The position numbers and the translations under genes are program-made. A stretch of DNA of 64,000 nt from NCBI GenBank assembly GCA_016713365.1, contig JADJPG010000021.1:1-64000 (forward strand), given 5' to 3'. This document shows positions 1-8,798 of the stretch, in pieces (the stretch's first letter is position 1; each line of letters begins with the position of its first letter). Source of the stretch: Verrucomicrobiota bacterium (GTDB taxonomy: Bacteria; Verrucomicrobiota; Verrucomicrobiia; Limisphaerales; JADJPG01). Below the pieces are notes generated by a model, which searched no databases, was not told the DNA's origin, and was given only the letters and a program-made list of their open reading frames with translations.

Positions 1-396
1 GAGGCAGCCCATCGCCGACGGCGCGGAATGCGTGTGAGTCGCGGAGACGAGCATTCGTTCCGTGGGGATTCCCGTGGCAAGACTCGCCTGCGCCTTGGCG
101 CGATCGATCAAGTCACGCGCGATCATGCAGGTGTCCACGATGGCGAACACGATTCGGGTCGCACCGTCATCCAGCGCCAGCGCACGAACTTGGAGCAGAT
201 CGACGGCGTTGGTGGCCGTGCGCTCCGTGAACATGGCGTTCACGAGCACGGGATAGTTCGTCGGAGTGATGTCGACGAAGTGTGCTCCGGCGCGAAACAC
301 GCCGCGCTCCGCTGCATGAGCAGGAGAAACTGTCGCGGGGATCAACAGGGCAAGGCACGAGAAGAGAACGTTTCGGCAGGAGAGGAGCGCGTGCAT
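1..396 (-). CDS. Neutral/alkaline ceramidase-like protein, N-terminal part (runs off the window)
   Basis: The minus-strand frame is open from an ATG at 396 to the window edge, giving 132 residues without a stop. The start is followed by a hydrophobic segment ending in AHA-AE, a likely signal peptide, so the product should be exported. The body begins with GVFRAGAHFVDITP and reaches VSATHTHSAPS. That His-rich motif is typical of the N-terminal domain of neutral/alkaline non-lysosomal ceramidases, where it helps bind zinc. PVC bacteria carry many secreted paralogues of this domain whose substrates are unknown, so ceramide hydrolysis is not established. The C-terminal part lies outside the window. 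Confidence 0.75.
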   Translation of the reverse strand, partial: MHALLSCRNVLFSCLALLIPATVSPAHAAERGVFRAGAHFVDITPTNYPVLVNAMFTERTATNAVDLLQVRALALDDGATRIVFAIVDTCMIARDLIDRAKAQASLATGIPTERMLVSATHTHSAPSAMGCL

Positions 397-475
397 GCCC
401 TTTCTTACTCCGCGCCCGCGCCATAGCGCCAGCCCTGAGACACCAGCAAACGCCACCGATGTGAATCCAGCTGCG

Positions 476-1855
476 CTACGGTTGCGCGATTGTCTCAGCG
501 AGCTGCGTGGGAGCGGGCTGGAGCGCCGCGCGATGACGAGCAACGGCGTCCTTAATCTTCGCAATGACCTCCGGCTGTTGCGCGGCGCGATTCCAATTCT
601 CGCCCAGGTCTTCGCCGAGGTGAAACAGGAGCGGCGGGTCTTGGGGCGCCGGCTTGTCTGGTCCGTAACCAGAGCGCGTAATGAAATGCGCCTTCCACGG
701 GCCCAAGCGCGCCGCATACAGCGTGGCTCCGCGATAGTAGAAGAAGGCTTCGCGGTCCACCGTGCCGGAGCCAAACAGCAGCGGGGCGATGTCCACGCCA
801 TCGAGTGTGCGCTCGGGAAGCTTCGCACCGGCGAGTTTTGCCACGGTGGGAAAGATGTCCATCGTCGTGGCCATCTGGCGCTGGACAGACGGTTTGATCC
901 GACCCGGCCACCAAGCGATGCCCGGCACGCGCATGCCCCCTTCCCACGTCGATCCCTTGCCTTCGCGAAGCGGTCCGGCGCTGCCGCCGTGATGATTGTA
1001 GGCAAGCCAGGGACCGTTATCACTGCTGAAGATGACGAGCGTCTTCTCCGCCAGCCGCTCGCGGCGAAGCGTCGCCATCAGTTCCCCGACGCTCCAATCG
1101 ATCTCCTCGACCACATCGCCATACAACCCAGCCGGGCTCTTCCCGTAAAACTTCTCCGAGGCAAAGAGCGGCACATGCGGGAACGAATGCGCGACGTAGA
1201 GGAAGAACGGGCGCCGCTTGTGTTCGCGAATGAACTTCACCGATTCGTCCGTATAACGGCGGGTGAGCTGACGTTGGTCCGGGTGAGCCTCGACGACATT
1301 GGTTCCGCGAATGAGCGGGGTGCGCCAGTAGGCGTTGTTCTCGGCGAAGAATCGTTCACGACCCTTCGGCGCGTCCGGCGCGGGCATCATGTCGTTCGAG
1401 AACGGCATACCGAAGTAGAAGTCGAATCCGTGCTGCGGCGGCAGATGTTCCGGAAGATGACCGAGGTGCCACTTCCCGACCATGCCGGTGGCGTAACCGC
1501 GTCCCTTGAGCAACTCAGCCAGCGTGACTTCGTCCTTTGGCAAGCCGCCCTTCGCGTTGTTGCGCAGGACACGGAATTGATCGTGGCACATGCCATTGCG
1601 GATCGGGTAGCGACCCGTCATCAGCGCGGCTCGACTCGGCGTGCACACTTCCGCGGCGGAATAGAACTCCGTGAAGCGCATTCCTTCGGCCGCCATCCGG
1701 TCGAGGTTCGGCGTGCGAATGTTCGGATGGCCGTAGCAACCGAGATCACCCCAACCGAGATCGTCGGCGTAGATGATAACGACATTGGGTGGCGTGGCTG
1801 CGAGCAGCTGATTGCAGCTGATGACGAGGAGAATGAATTGAAGGAAAAGCCGCAT
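476..1855 (-). CDS. Secreted sulfatase (arylsulfatase family)
   Basis: The product is 459 residues when begun at the ATG at 1855; the frame is open 49 codons further, but this start places a clear signal peptide (MRLFLQFILLVISCNQLLAA) at the terminus. NVVIIYADDLGWGDLGCYG supplies the metal-binding aspartates of sulfatases. C71-T-P-S-R75 is the C-x-P-S-R motif in which Cys is matured to formylglycine. Further family landmarks are GKWHLGH and SSDNGP. The enzyme should hydrolyse sulfate esters outside the cytoplasm, as expected for a degrader of sulfated polysaccharides. The exact substrate cannot be read from sequence, and a sulfatase-maturing enzyme is not in the window. Confidence 0.93.
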   Translation of the reverse strand: MRLFLQFILLVISCNQLLAATPPNVVIIYADDLGWGDLGCYGHPNIRTPNLDRMAAEGMRFTEFYSAAEVCTPSRAALMTGRYPIRNGMCHDQFRVLRNNAKGGLPKDEVTLAELLKGRGYATGMVGKWHLGHLPEHLPPQHGFDFYFGMPFSNDMMPAPDAPKGRERFFAENNAYWRTPLIRGTNVVEAHPDQRQLTRRYTDESVKFIREHKRRPFFLYVAHSFPHVPLFASEKFYGKSPAGLYGDVVEEIDWSVGELMATLRRERLAEKTLVIFSSDNGPWLAYNHHGGSAGPLREGKGSTWEGGMRVPGIAWWPGRIKPSVQRQMATTMDIFPTVAKLAGAKLPERTLDGVDIAPLLFGSGTVDREAFFYYRGATLYAARLGPWKAHFITRSGYGPDKPAPQDPPLLFHLGEDLGENWNRAAQQPEVIAKIKDAVARHRAALQPAPTQLAETIAQP

Positions 1856-2026
1856 GGAAAGATCGGTGATTAAGGTTCGGGGCAGGAACGTGAGGGTCTG
1901 GGTGCGAGGTCGAACTCCCCATCTATCGGTCACTTTCATGAATTGTCGGTTAGCAATGACTGGGGTTCGAAAAACAGGGCTTGCAATCAAACGGCGTTCC
2001 ATTAACTTCTGCCTCGCTAAACGGAC

Positions 2027-2103
2027 GCGAGCGTAGCTCAGCCTGGTAGAGCATCACGTTGCCAACGTGAGTGTCGAGGGTTCGAATCCCTTCGCTCGCT
2101 CCA
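2027..2103 (+). tRNA. tRNA-Gly (anticodon GCC)
   Basis: A full cloverleaf can be drawn. The acceptor arms GCGAGCG (2027-2033) and CGCTCGC (2093-2099) pair perfectly. The D-arm contains GCTC-AGCCTGGTA-GAGC. The anticodon stem TCACG/CGTGA encloses loop TTGCCAA, so the anticodon is GCC. The T-arm is GAGGG-TTCGAAT-CCCTT. A T discriminator base and a genome-encoded CCA (2101-2103) follow. It stands alone between the sulfatase and the beta-helix gene. Confidence 0.97.
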
Positions 2104-2142
2104 ATTTCTTCTTCGGAGCCTTTCCGACAAAACAGCAAAGCT

Positions 2143-3495
2143 TCACGGCTTTTTCCCACGCTTGTCTTCGACCGGAGTGCGAGCCTCGATTTGGTTTCCA
2201 TCCAACTGAATCTCGCCGGCGGCTTCCTCAATTCGAATACCGACGGACTGCTTCCGGTTACCTTCCGGGCGGGTGTCCCGGATGACATTCCCCTTGAACA
2301 CGAGATTCTTCGTTTCCCCGCGCACGCGAATGCCGGAGGCGTTTTCCCGAACGCCATTGTTCTCGATCAGATTGTTCTCAAGACGATTCCGATGTCCGGC
2401 CATTCCCGACGTTTCATTACGGAAAAAAACTCCGTCGCCGTGGTTGGAGCGCACGATGTTTTCGCGGAGCAAGTTGTCCGTGTCCTTGTGGCCAATCGAG
2501 ATGCCGAAACGACCGTTGTTCTCCAGAACGTTCTCCTCGAACAGCCCATGGCGCACCCGCCAGCAGAGAAACAAACCATCCTCGCCATTCTCGCGCGCGA
2601 CGCATTCGCGGATGACCGCCCGCTGCGAACCGCTGCCCGGGTGCAGGCCAAGTCCCGCGTTGCCTTCGCTCACGCAGCCTTGGACCAGCACGTCGTTGGA
2701 CTGCTGAAAGCTGATGCCGTCTCCGTGGTAATTGCGAATGACGCAATTGGTGATCACGGCGCCGAACGCGCGATAAAGAAAGATGCCGCCGCCGCGACAG
2801 CCGTTGAGCGCAATGTTCTCCGTCTTGTTTCCTTCGATGGTGAGATTCGCGAGACGAACTCCGTCCGCGTGATAGCCGCTAATGACGGGAAATACCGTGG
2901 CCGCCTGCGCTTTCAGGTTCACCATGCAATCGGCATTCAACGGCATGCTGATGGAAAACGTGTTCCCCCGCCGGCCGGTGATGCGGCCCACGGTGGTGTG
3001 AAAGCCTCCCGCGTTGTTATCCCACACTGCGACGCCATCACCCACTTGAAAGCCCTCCGGCGAAACGAGAGTGATCTGTTCCTCTCCGAAATCTCCGTCG
3101 AGACCGAGACGCGAGACCGCCGCTTTCGCCTTGCGAAGAATCGTCCGGCCTGGAGTTCCGATCACTGAAACATGCGGTCGTAAATGGAGGGAATCGCGCA
3201 TGAGGTATTCACCAGGCCCGATCTCCACCGTTCCGCCGCCCAGTCCCGCGACGTAATCCACCGCCGCCTGCAACGCCCGATTGTCACCGCCAACAATGTC
3301 TGCGGACTGGATCCCCACGGTCACACGCGGCCGTTCGTCCATTCGCGAATGCATGGCGCGTGGAAGTTGACGCTCGCTTTCGCTGGGGGAAAAATCCTCG
3401 ATGGTCGCCCCGCGGGCGATGACGGCAGCAAACATAGTCGCAGTAAGGAGCGCGTGAAGAGTCCTGCAAGCGAGCGCGACAAGCGAAGGGTTCAT
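2143..3495 (-). CDS. Secreted right-handed parallel beta-helix repeat protein
   Basis: The product has 450 residues. A signal peptide is visible at the N-terminus (MNPSLVALACRTLHALLTAT, then more hydrophobic residues to about 28). From about residue 60 the protein resembles pectate-lyase/PbH1 proteins, with short repeating N/G-rich turns such as NCVIRNYHGDGISF, VQGCVSEGNAGLGLHPGSG, ENVLENNGRFGISIG and ENIVRSNHGDGVFF. Such beta-helix proteins are usually exported carbohydrate-binding or polysaccharide lyase/hydrolase proteins. I see no diagnostic catalytic residues, so only the fold can be assigned. It stands alone, opposite in orientation to the tRNA. Confidence 0.85.
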   Translation of the reverse strand: MNPSLVALACRTLHALLTATMFAAVIARGATIEDFSPSESERQLPRAMHSRMDERPRVTVGIQSADIVGGDNRALQAAVDYVAGLGGGTVEIGPGEYLMRDSLHLRPHVSVIGTPGRTILRKAKAAVSRLGLDGDFGEEQITLVSPEGFQVGDGVAVWDNNAGGFHTTVGRITGRRGNTFSISMPLNADCMVNLKAQAATVFPVISGYHADGVRLANLTIEGNKTENIALNGCRGGGIFLYRAFGAVITNCVIRNYHGDGISFQQSNDVLVQGCVSEGNAGLGLHPGSGSQRAVIRECVARENGEDGLFLCWRVRHGLFEENVLENNGRFGISIGHKDTDNLLRENIVRSNHGDGVFFRNETSGMAGHRNRLENNLIENNGVRENASGIRVRGETKNLVFKGNVIRDTRPEGNRKQSVGIRIEEAAGEIQLDGNQIEARTPVEDKRGKKP

Positions 3496-3571
3496 ACGCC
3501 CGGATACTACGAAGCGTCTTCAATCCAGCAATGGAAAAGCCCGGACGAATTGAAGTCCCACCAACGCCCGG

Positions 3572-4126
3572 CTACTTGGGCGGGTTGCCAGCGAGATTCA
3601 GGGGGAGGGAGAGTCGAACGGTACCATGAACTCCCGGCCCGGGGTTCACGATGGTCAGGCGGCCTTGATGAACTTCGACAATCTTCTTCGTGACGCACAG
3701 GCCGAGGCCCAGGCCAACGGTGCGGGTGGTAAAGAACGGCGCGGGGACCTTCTGCGCGGCATCCGGAGAAAAGCCGGAACCGTTGTCGACGATTTCAATA
3801 TGAACCCAGCCTTGACCGGACGATCCGTTTTCGGTGGACGTTTGAATCTGAATCTTCGCGTCCGCCACGTTGGCCTGGATCGCATTCAGAATCACCTCGG
3901 AAAACGCGTGCTTCAGCGCAGCGCGATCGCCCACAAGAATGATGGGCTGCTTGCCATCGTCGAAGTACAGCTTCGCCGTTTTGGTCGGCTGATATTTGTA
4001 CGCCTCCTTGTAGGCCTCGTCGACCAACTGCGTCAGCGAGACGGCTTCCTTCGAGAGAACTGAATCGCGCGCCAGGTAACGCATTTGATTGATCAAGCGG
4101 GAGACGCGCTTCACGCCGTCCGACAT
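3572..4126 (-). CDS. Histidine kinase, C-terminal ATPase part (separated by a frameshift)
   Basis: This frame carries the end of the dimerisation domain and the whole HATPase_c domain of the sensor kinase encoded just upstream. It shows KRVSRLINQMRYLARDS, the N-box HAFSEVILNAIQAN, the G1 box DNGSGF and the G2 box GLGLGLCVTKKIVE. The stated start (MSDGVKRV) is internal to the domain and has no clear ribosome binding site. The same frame reads back upstream as EKFKDPEFRASLDLA, which directly continues the upstream part if one base is restored in the run at 4167-4173. This is therefore the second half of one kinase of about 677 residues. Confidence 0.8.
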   Translation of the reverse strand: MSDGVKRVSRLINQMRYLARDSVLSKEAVSLTQLVDEAYKEAYKYQPTKTAKLYFDDGKQPIILVGDRAALKHAFSEVILNAIQANVADAKIQIQTSTENGSSGQGWVHIEIVDNGSGFSPDAAQKVPAPFFTTRTVGLGLGLCVTKKIVEVHQGRLTIVNPGPGVHGTVRLSLPLNLAGNPPK

Positions 4127-5604
4127 CGCAAGATCCAGCGAGGCGCGGAATTCAGGATCTTTGAACTTTCCCCAAGCAATTGCTGGTGCGTTGAGAGCGG
4201 CACCAGCGCATTACCGACTTCATGGGCGAGCCGGTCAGCCATCACCTTGATCAACCGCAGGTTGGCTGCTTCAATCTCCAGCTTTCGGAACGCTTCGGCC
4301 TGGGTGTGGTCCTCGACAATCAATAACGCAGCGTGGGCGGCCGTCGCACCGGGCCGGACGAACGGTACCACGGTGACATGAAATAGTTTCTGGGGCGCGT
4401 CCGCGGGCTGGTGTTTGAATGTCGCGACACCCGCGCCGGTCTTGATGACCTGATAAACCTTGCTGCCCATCGCCTGCGGAATGTCGCTGAACTCCAGATC
4501 CACGCTGCGATTGCCAGGCTTGCTGAAAAGATGCTTGGCCGCCTTGTTCGCGTGCTGAATCACCAGATCGCGGCTGACGACGACGCAGGCGCTGCTAAGC
4601 TCGCGCAGGATGTCGGTCATCATCTCGTTGTTACCGAGCAACTGGTCGTGCAGCCAGATGTTCTTCACGGCTAGACCGAGCTCTTCCAGGAGGTGGAAAA
4701 TCAGTTCCAGCTCGTTGTTTCCAATCGGTTCTCCAGTGACGCGCCCATCGAACGCCGCCACGCCGATCAACCGCTCCCGATCAAACATGGGGACGGCGAC
4801 CTGCGCTCCGAGGATCTCAAACTCCTTCTGCATCTGCGGATCGGCGTAGACCTCCGCGCTGTCTCGGCGAATGATCCTGCCTTCGCGATGCAAGTAGCCT
4901 CCAATCCCAGTTTCAAACGACAGCTCAAAATGCTCGAGCAGCCCGGGCGGCAAACCGAGCGCGCAAGCTGACCGCATCGATCGCGACGCTTCGGGCAGTC
5001 CATTTTGATTAAGACCCGAGGTGGATTGCCGGAGGAAAAGCGCCGCGCGATTGACGCCAAGGATCTCGCGAAGCTGAAGAAGGAACTTCCGAAGGAGTCC
5101 TTCCGAGTTCAGAGAATGGGTCAGGATCCCAGAGAAGTTGCGAAGCTTGGTCAGCGTCTCTTCGGTGTCGCCGCTGACGTTCAGGCTGGTTGACGAGGCG
5201 GAGACGTTTGTGGTGATGGACTTGACGGGAACCCTCGGAGCGACGGGATGGGTCCAAAGCCGCTCGACCAGGGCATTGAGGGTTCGCGGACGGGCTGGTT
5301 TGTTGAGGATGTGGGCGACTCCGTGAAGATAAGCCTCCTCCTCCCACTGCCAGTCGCGAGTGTCAGTGAAGATGATCACCGGAACTGTGGGCAGGCGCCG
5401 ATGCAGTTTCTCGAGCACCCAGATGCCCTGCACATTCGTCAACTCCACATCGAGAATGCACAGATCCAGCACGCCGCGAATCAGGAGGGGTTCCGATTCC
5501 TCGATGCTGATCCGATGGATCAGGCGATACTTCTCCGGATCCAGCGCGCCGCGTACGGCGTCTGCCAGGTCCGGGTGAGGAGCCAGAACTAAAAGCGTCT
5601 TCAT
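4111..5604 (-). CDS. Sensor histidine kinase with N-terminal receiver, GAF and PAS domains (frameshifted at its end)
   Basis: Residues 1-115 resemble a response-regulator receiver: the phospho-acceptor position D52 (LDVELTN) and a conserved Lys (LNKPAR) are present, but the paired acidic residues near the N-terminus are replaced (LAPHPD). A GAF domain follows at about 165-300 and a PAS-like domain at about 325-430. The phospho-accepting H461 lies in ADRLAHEVGNALVPL. After LLGES the frame leaves the family and stops 15 residues later. The correct continuation lies in the next frame (3572-4126), so this is one cytoplasmic hybrid-like kinase interrupted by an apparent one-base deletion. No transmembrane segment is visible, and the signal is unknown. 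Confidence 0.85.
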   Translation of the reverse strand: MKTLLVLAPHPDLADAVRGALDPEKYRLIHRISIEESEPLLIRGVLDLCILDVELTNVQGIWVLEKLHRRLPTVPVIIFTDTRDWQWEEEAYLHGVAHILNKPARPRTLNALVERLWTHPVAPRVPVKSITTNVSASSTSLNVSGDTEETLTKLRNFSGILTHSLNSEGLLRKFLLQLREILGVNRAALFLRQSTSGLNQNGLPEASRSMRSACALGLPPGLLEHFELSFETGIGGYLHREGRIIRRDSAEVYADPQMQKEFEILGAQVAVPMFDRERLIGVAAFDGRVTGEPIGNNELELIFHLLEELGLAVKNIWLHDQLLGNNEMMTDILRELSSACVVVSRDLVIQHANKAAKHLFSKPGNRSVDLEFSDIPQAMGSKVYQVIKTGAGVATFKHQPADAPQKLFHVTVVPFVRPGATAAHAALLIVEDHTQAEAFRKLEIEAANLRLIKVMADRLAHEVGNALVPLSTHQQLLGESSKILNSAPRWILRCRTA

Positions 5605-5901
5605 TACTACAAACCCGCCGTTCCATGGCAGAGAAGTGGATACACTGCGTCCGTGACAAAGCGGTCAAGGCACGGCAAATGAGGTCAGTTTTCCCGGAAA
5701 CTAGCAATCCCAACTTAGCAAATTGGGATAATTTCAGATGTTCCAATGGTCTGCATCATCCAGCCATACGTTGTCCTGCTGGAATTGAGTTGCTTGAGTG
5801 ATTGAACCTACTCTCGTTGCCCAACGGCTGCCATTGCCGGACCTACGGCTCCAAGTCCGGTCGGAATCACAGCCGGTTGCTCCGCAAAACCCCTAGCCGG
5901 C

Positions 5902-7077
5902 TCAGGCTACTTTGGAGGGCGCAGCCGAAGCCGAGGACTTTCGGGAAAGCCACACCAACCGCAGCCCAACCTCCTCCGCCACCACCGCTGCATCCTCACG
6001 AATGCCTCGCAAGTAATGGCTGCGGAGATTTCGCTGGTTCTCCAATCCGATAAAAAACAATCCAGGGATGAACGCGCTCTCCATCCCATCGAGCGGAGGC
6101 AGGCGACGGCGGTCCGGCACGTCACCCAACAAGGAATGCAAATGGTCCAGCGTCGGCCGAAATCCAGTGGCAAACAAAACCAGCGAAGGCTTCAGTCGCG
6201 TCCCGTCCTTGAACAAAACCGAATTGCCCTGGAGCCGATTCACGTCCGGGTAGGTTCGCACTTTGCCGCTGCGAATCAGCTGGCGGGCCTGACCGCCGTC
6301 CATGGTGACCTCAAACCCGCACGTAGCTTGTCCGAGAAAGTTGATCTTGATCGCCTCAATTACGGGAAGCATCCGGAAGTTCAGCCACTTCATCAGCGCG
6401 CCACCTCCAAAGCGAATCTTTGAACGGTGTGAGAGCACCACGTCGATCCCTGCATCGACCAAATCCACCAGCACCTGCCCCGCCGACAATCGCTTGCCAA
6501 CAATCAAAACCGGTCCGGTGCGTTCGCCAACGAGCTGCTTCACCTGCGCCGGATCCCGATAGTCCGCAACGTGTAGTTGCGGAATCGTCGAATCCTCCGC
6601 TCCATCAAACTTCGGGATAAACGCCTTCGAGGAACCACCAGTGGCGTTGACAAGGCATCTCGCACGAAAATCCCCGCCACTGCTCCTGACCAGGAAAACT
6701 CCGTCGTGATCCCGTTCCACCGTCGTAACGGTGACTCCAGACTTCACGGGCAATTGCTGATCCTTCGCGTAACTCGCGAGGTAATCACAATACTCCGCCC
6801 GGCTCATCTCGTAATTTCCCGGCAGCCGCGCGGGCGCTGTTCCGGGGAGAAAATTCGACTTCCATGGGCTGACCAGTTTGAGGTTGGTCGGCATCCGGCG
6901 CCACGATTCACCCGCCGCCTCCCCTCGCTCCAAGATCAGAAAACTGACGCCTCGCGTTCTAAGTTCGTGCCCGACTGAAAGCCCGGCCGGACCCGCGCCC
7001 AACACCAAAACATCAAGCACCGCTGCGGACTCCGCAACGGCGGCCTGAGCGGGAACGTCTGTGTGGGACAACGACAT
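5902..7077 (-). CDS. FAD-dependent monooxygenase-like oxidoreductase (flavin-containing monooxygenase superfamily)
   Basis: The product has 391 residues. The FAD-binding Rossmann motif is at about residues 28-40 (VLVLGAGPAGLSVGHELRT) followed by the acidic strand end ILERGEAAGESWRR. A second nucleotide-binding stretch, GPVLIVGKRLSAGQVLVDLVDAG, sits near residue 195 and probably binds NAD(P)H. The ATGFRP motif near the C-terminus is typical of the FMO/YhhP-like group. The enzyme likely oxygenates or oxidises a small organic molecule in the cytoplasm. It ends over 280 bp from the carotenoid operon and is not clearly part of it, although both are on the minus strand and a role in pigment tailoring cannot be excluded. 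Confidence 0.8.
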   Translation of the reverse strand: MSLSHTDVPAQAAVAESAAVLDVLVLGAGPAGLSVGHELRTRGVSFLILERGEAAGESWRRMPTNLKLVSPWKSNFLPGTAPARLPGNYEMSRAEYCDYLASYAKDQQLPVKSGVTVTTVERDHDGVFLVRSSGGDFRARCLVNATGGSSKAFIPKFDGAEDSTIPQLHVADYRDPAQVKQLVGERTGPVLIVGKRLSAGQVLVDLVDAGIDVVLSHRSKIRFGGGALMKWLNFRMLPVIEAIKINFLGQATCGFEVTMDGGQARQLIRSGKVRTYPDVNRLQGNSVLFKDGTRLKPSLVLFATGFRPTLDHLHSLLGDVPDRRRLPPLDGMESAFIPGLFFIGLENQRNLRSHYLRGIREDAAVVAEEVGLRLVWLSRKSSASAAPSKVA

Positions 7078-7366
7078 CAGCGTCTCAAAACATTAACCCC
7101 ACCCGCACTGGAACCGGCGGATTTCGATGGGTTTCATGAGGGAATGTAGGGTAAACCACCGCAAAAGTCACCGAACAATAATGACCTCCTCGGCGAGAGC
7201 GCAGCATGTGCATCCAGCGTCTGCCGAAAGTCAGCCAAGCCACGCGCAACTCCATGATTTGCTGTGAATTGAACCGGTTCAACCTCCCTACCCGACCATC
7301 CATACGAACTGGAAGGTCCTTATTCACCAATCTGCGAACGCGCAAGCGCCGCACACTTTCCCGGCT

Positions 7367-7543
7367 TCAACTTCCCGCAAATCCGGCGCCCGAGGATTCT
7401 GCCAGCGGATGCACTCCGCGGCGGCAAGCATCGCTGCAATACTTCACCCGCTCCCAGTCGCGCGCCCATTTCTTGCGCCAGACGAATGCACGGTGGCAGG
7501 CCGCACACATCGTGCTCGGCAGGTCGGCCTTCTTGACTCGCAT
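7367..7543 (-). CDS. DUF2256 zinc-finger-like small protein
   Basis: The product has 58 residues from the ATG at 7543, one base after the stop of the PQQ-type propeller gene. The sequence KKADLPSTMCAACHRAF then WRKKWARDWERVKYCSDACRR matches the DUF2256 family, with two CxxC-like Cys pairs suited to zinc binding. In many bacteria such proteins sit beside photolyase/cryptochrome or pigment genes; that association is from general knowledge and is weak. Here it closes the carotenoid operon. Function is unknown. The frame is open 13 codons further upstream, but that start would overlap the preceding gene. Confidence 0.82.
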   Translation of the reverse strand: MRVKKADLPSTMCAACHRAFVWRKKWARDWERVKYCSDACRRGVHPLAESSGAGFAGS

Positions 7544-7544
7544 T

Positions 7545-8798
7545 TCACGGCGTGACTTTCCAACGCCACGCGACAAGGCCATTCAACTCCCGCACGAACA
7601 GTTCATCTCCGGCCACCGCCAGATGAGCCCACGTCTCGCTATCGCTCACTTTGCGTTGATCGAGCAGTTCGAACTTTTCCGGGTTTGCCCCCAACAGATA
7701 CAGCACGCCACGTTGATCGAGCCCCAAAACTTTCCCGCCGTTCCCCACCAGGCTCCAATACTTGCCGTATCCTTCGCCAGTCATCCATTTCTCGGCACCA
7801 GTTTTCAAATCAACACATCGGATGCGCTGGTTCTTCGAGTGCTGATACGCGTGACCTCCAATCACCACAGGCGTGGACATGTAGCCTTGCACCTTGTCGG
7901 TCCACGCCTCGTTCACGGTCCATATTCCACCTTGCTCCGTCACGCGAAACAGATGCGTCTTCCCGCCGTACGCGCTCGTGAAAACGCCGTCGCCCTCGAC
8001 AATCGGCGTGAGAATGTTCATCCCGCGAAACGCCTCCACCGGCTGTTCCCACAGCGTTTTGCCATCGCTGAGCGACAGGCCCGCCAACTTCTCGCGAGTC
8101 TGTACAATGAGTTGCCGCTGGCCTCCCAATGTCGCAATGATCGGCGACGAGAAGGCGCTTCCCCACATGCCGCCTTTGTCTTTCAAACCGCGCCAGAGAA
8201 TCTTGCCGGTCAACTTGTCGACCTTCGCGACCGACGCGCCTGCCTGCACATAAACCGCTTCGCCATCCACCAGCGGCGAGCAAACGAATCCAAAATCCGG
8301 TTCCGGCGACTTCAGCTCCTGCATGAAATCCAACCGCCAATGCTGCGTGCCGCTCGCGGTATCGAGGCACACCAGCACATCGCGCATGCCGGCGACATAA
8401 AGCCGGTTCCCGTCGAGCGCCGGCGTGGAGCGAATCCAATCGCCGTTCGCCTTCGCGAAGAACGGAACGCTCACCGCACCTTCCCACTGCGAGTGCCAAA
8501 GGACTTTGCCCGACGCCCGGTCCAGCGCGGTGACCACTTCAAACTTTTTGTCCTTCGTCTCCGTGGTGAATACCTTGTCGGACGACACGATCGGCCCCGA
8601 GTAGCTCGGTCCAAGATCCACACGCCACAAACACACGAGGTGATTCGTGTCGAGTTTGTCAGGCCAGGATTTTCCTGGGACAGAGCCGTCGCGATTCGGC
8701 CCTCGCCATTGCGGCCAGACATCGGAGGCACTTACCGATAGCGCCAAGCCAAGACAGCCAACGCACGTCAGCAGAGACATTGTCCAAGAGGGAATCAT
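7545..8798 (-). CDS. Exported PQQ-type beta-propeller protein
   Basis: Starting at the ATG at 8798 gives 417 residues and exposes a signal peptide (MIPSWTMSLLTCVGCLGLAL). The mature part opens with VWPQWRGPNRDG, the typical N-terminus of PVC-group PQQ_2/BamB-like propellers. Repeated blades follow, with motifs such as ALDRASGKVLWHSQW, CLDTASGTQHWRLDF and KLTGKILW. No dehydrogenase active site is visible, so a scaffold or sensor role is as likely as catalysis. The start codon overlaps the stop of the thioredoxin-like gene as ATGA, so the two are probably translationally coupled. It belongs to the operon with the carotenoid genes, but a direct role in pigment synthesis is not shown. Confidence 0.85.
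   Translation of the reverse strand: MIPSWTMSLLTCVGCLGLALSVSASDVWPQWRGPNRDGSVPGKSWPDKLDTNHLVCLWRVDLGPSYSGPIVSSDKVFTTETKDKKFEVVTALDRASGKVLWHSQWEGAVSVPFFAKANGDWIRSTPALDGNRLYVAGMRDVLVCLDTASGTQHWRLDFMQELKSPEPDFGFVCSPLVDGEAVYVQAGASVAKVDKLTGKILWRGLKDKGGMWGSAFSSPIIATLGGQRQLIVQTREKLAGLSLSDGKTLWEQPVEAFRGMNILTPIVEGDGVFTSAYGGKTHLFRVTEQGGIWTVNEAWTDKVQGYMSTPVVIGGHAYQHSKNQRIRCVDLKTGAEKWMTGEGYGKYWSLVGNGGKVLGLDQRGVLYLLGANPEKFELLDQRKVSDSETWAHLAVAGDELFVRELNGLVAWRWKVTP

Noticed and set aside
395..1873. Long plus-strand open frame (492 residues)
   Set aside because: It is antisense to the sulfatase, with a composition of a shadow frame. The sulfatase has all expected motifs.
4141..4200. Programmed frameshift in the kinase
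   Set aside because: The slip site lacks a classic heptamer and the same kind of break occurs in unrelated genes, so sequencing error is simpler.
5706..5729. Hairpin AATCCCAA...TTGGGATA as a terminator
   Set aside because: The stem is only about 7 bp and the following T-run is short; it could be an operator, but nothing supports a role.
7085..7354. Minus-strand frame of 89 residues between the monooxygenase and the DUF2256 gene
   Set aside because: Arg-rich chance-like translation, no ribosome binding site and no recognisable domain.
7206..8741. Long plus-strand open frame (511 residues)
   Set aside because: It is antisense to the PQQ-type propeller gene and has no family features; the GC-rich third positions keep it open.
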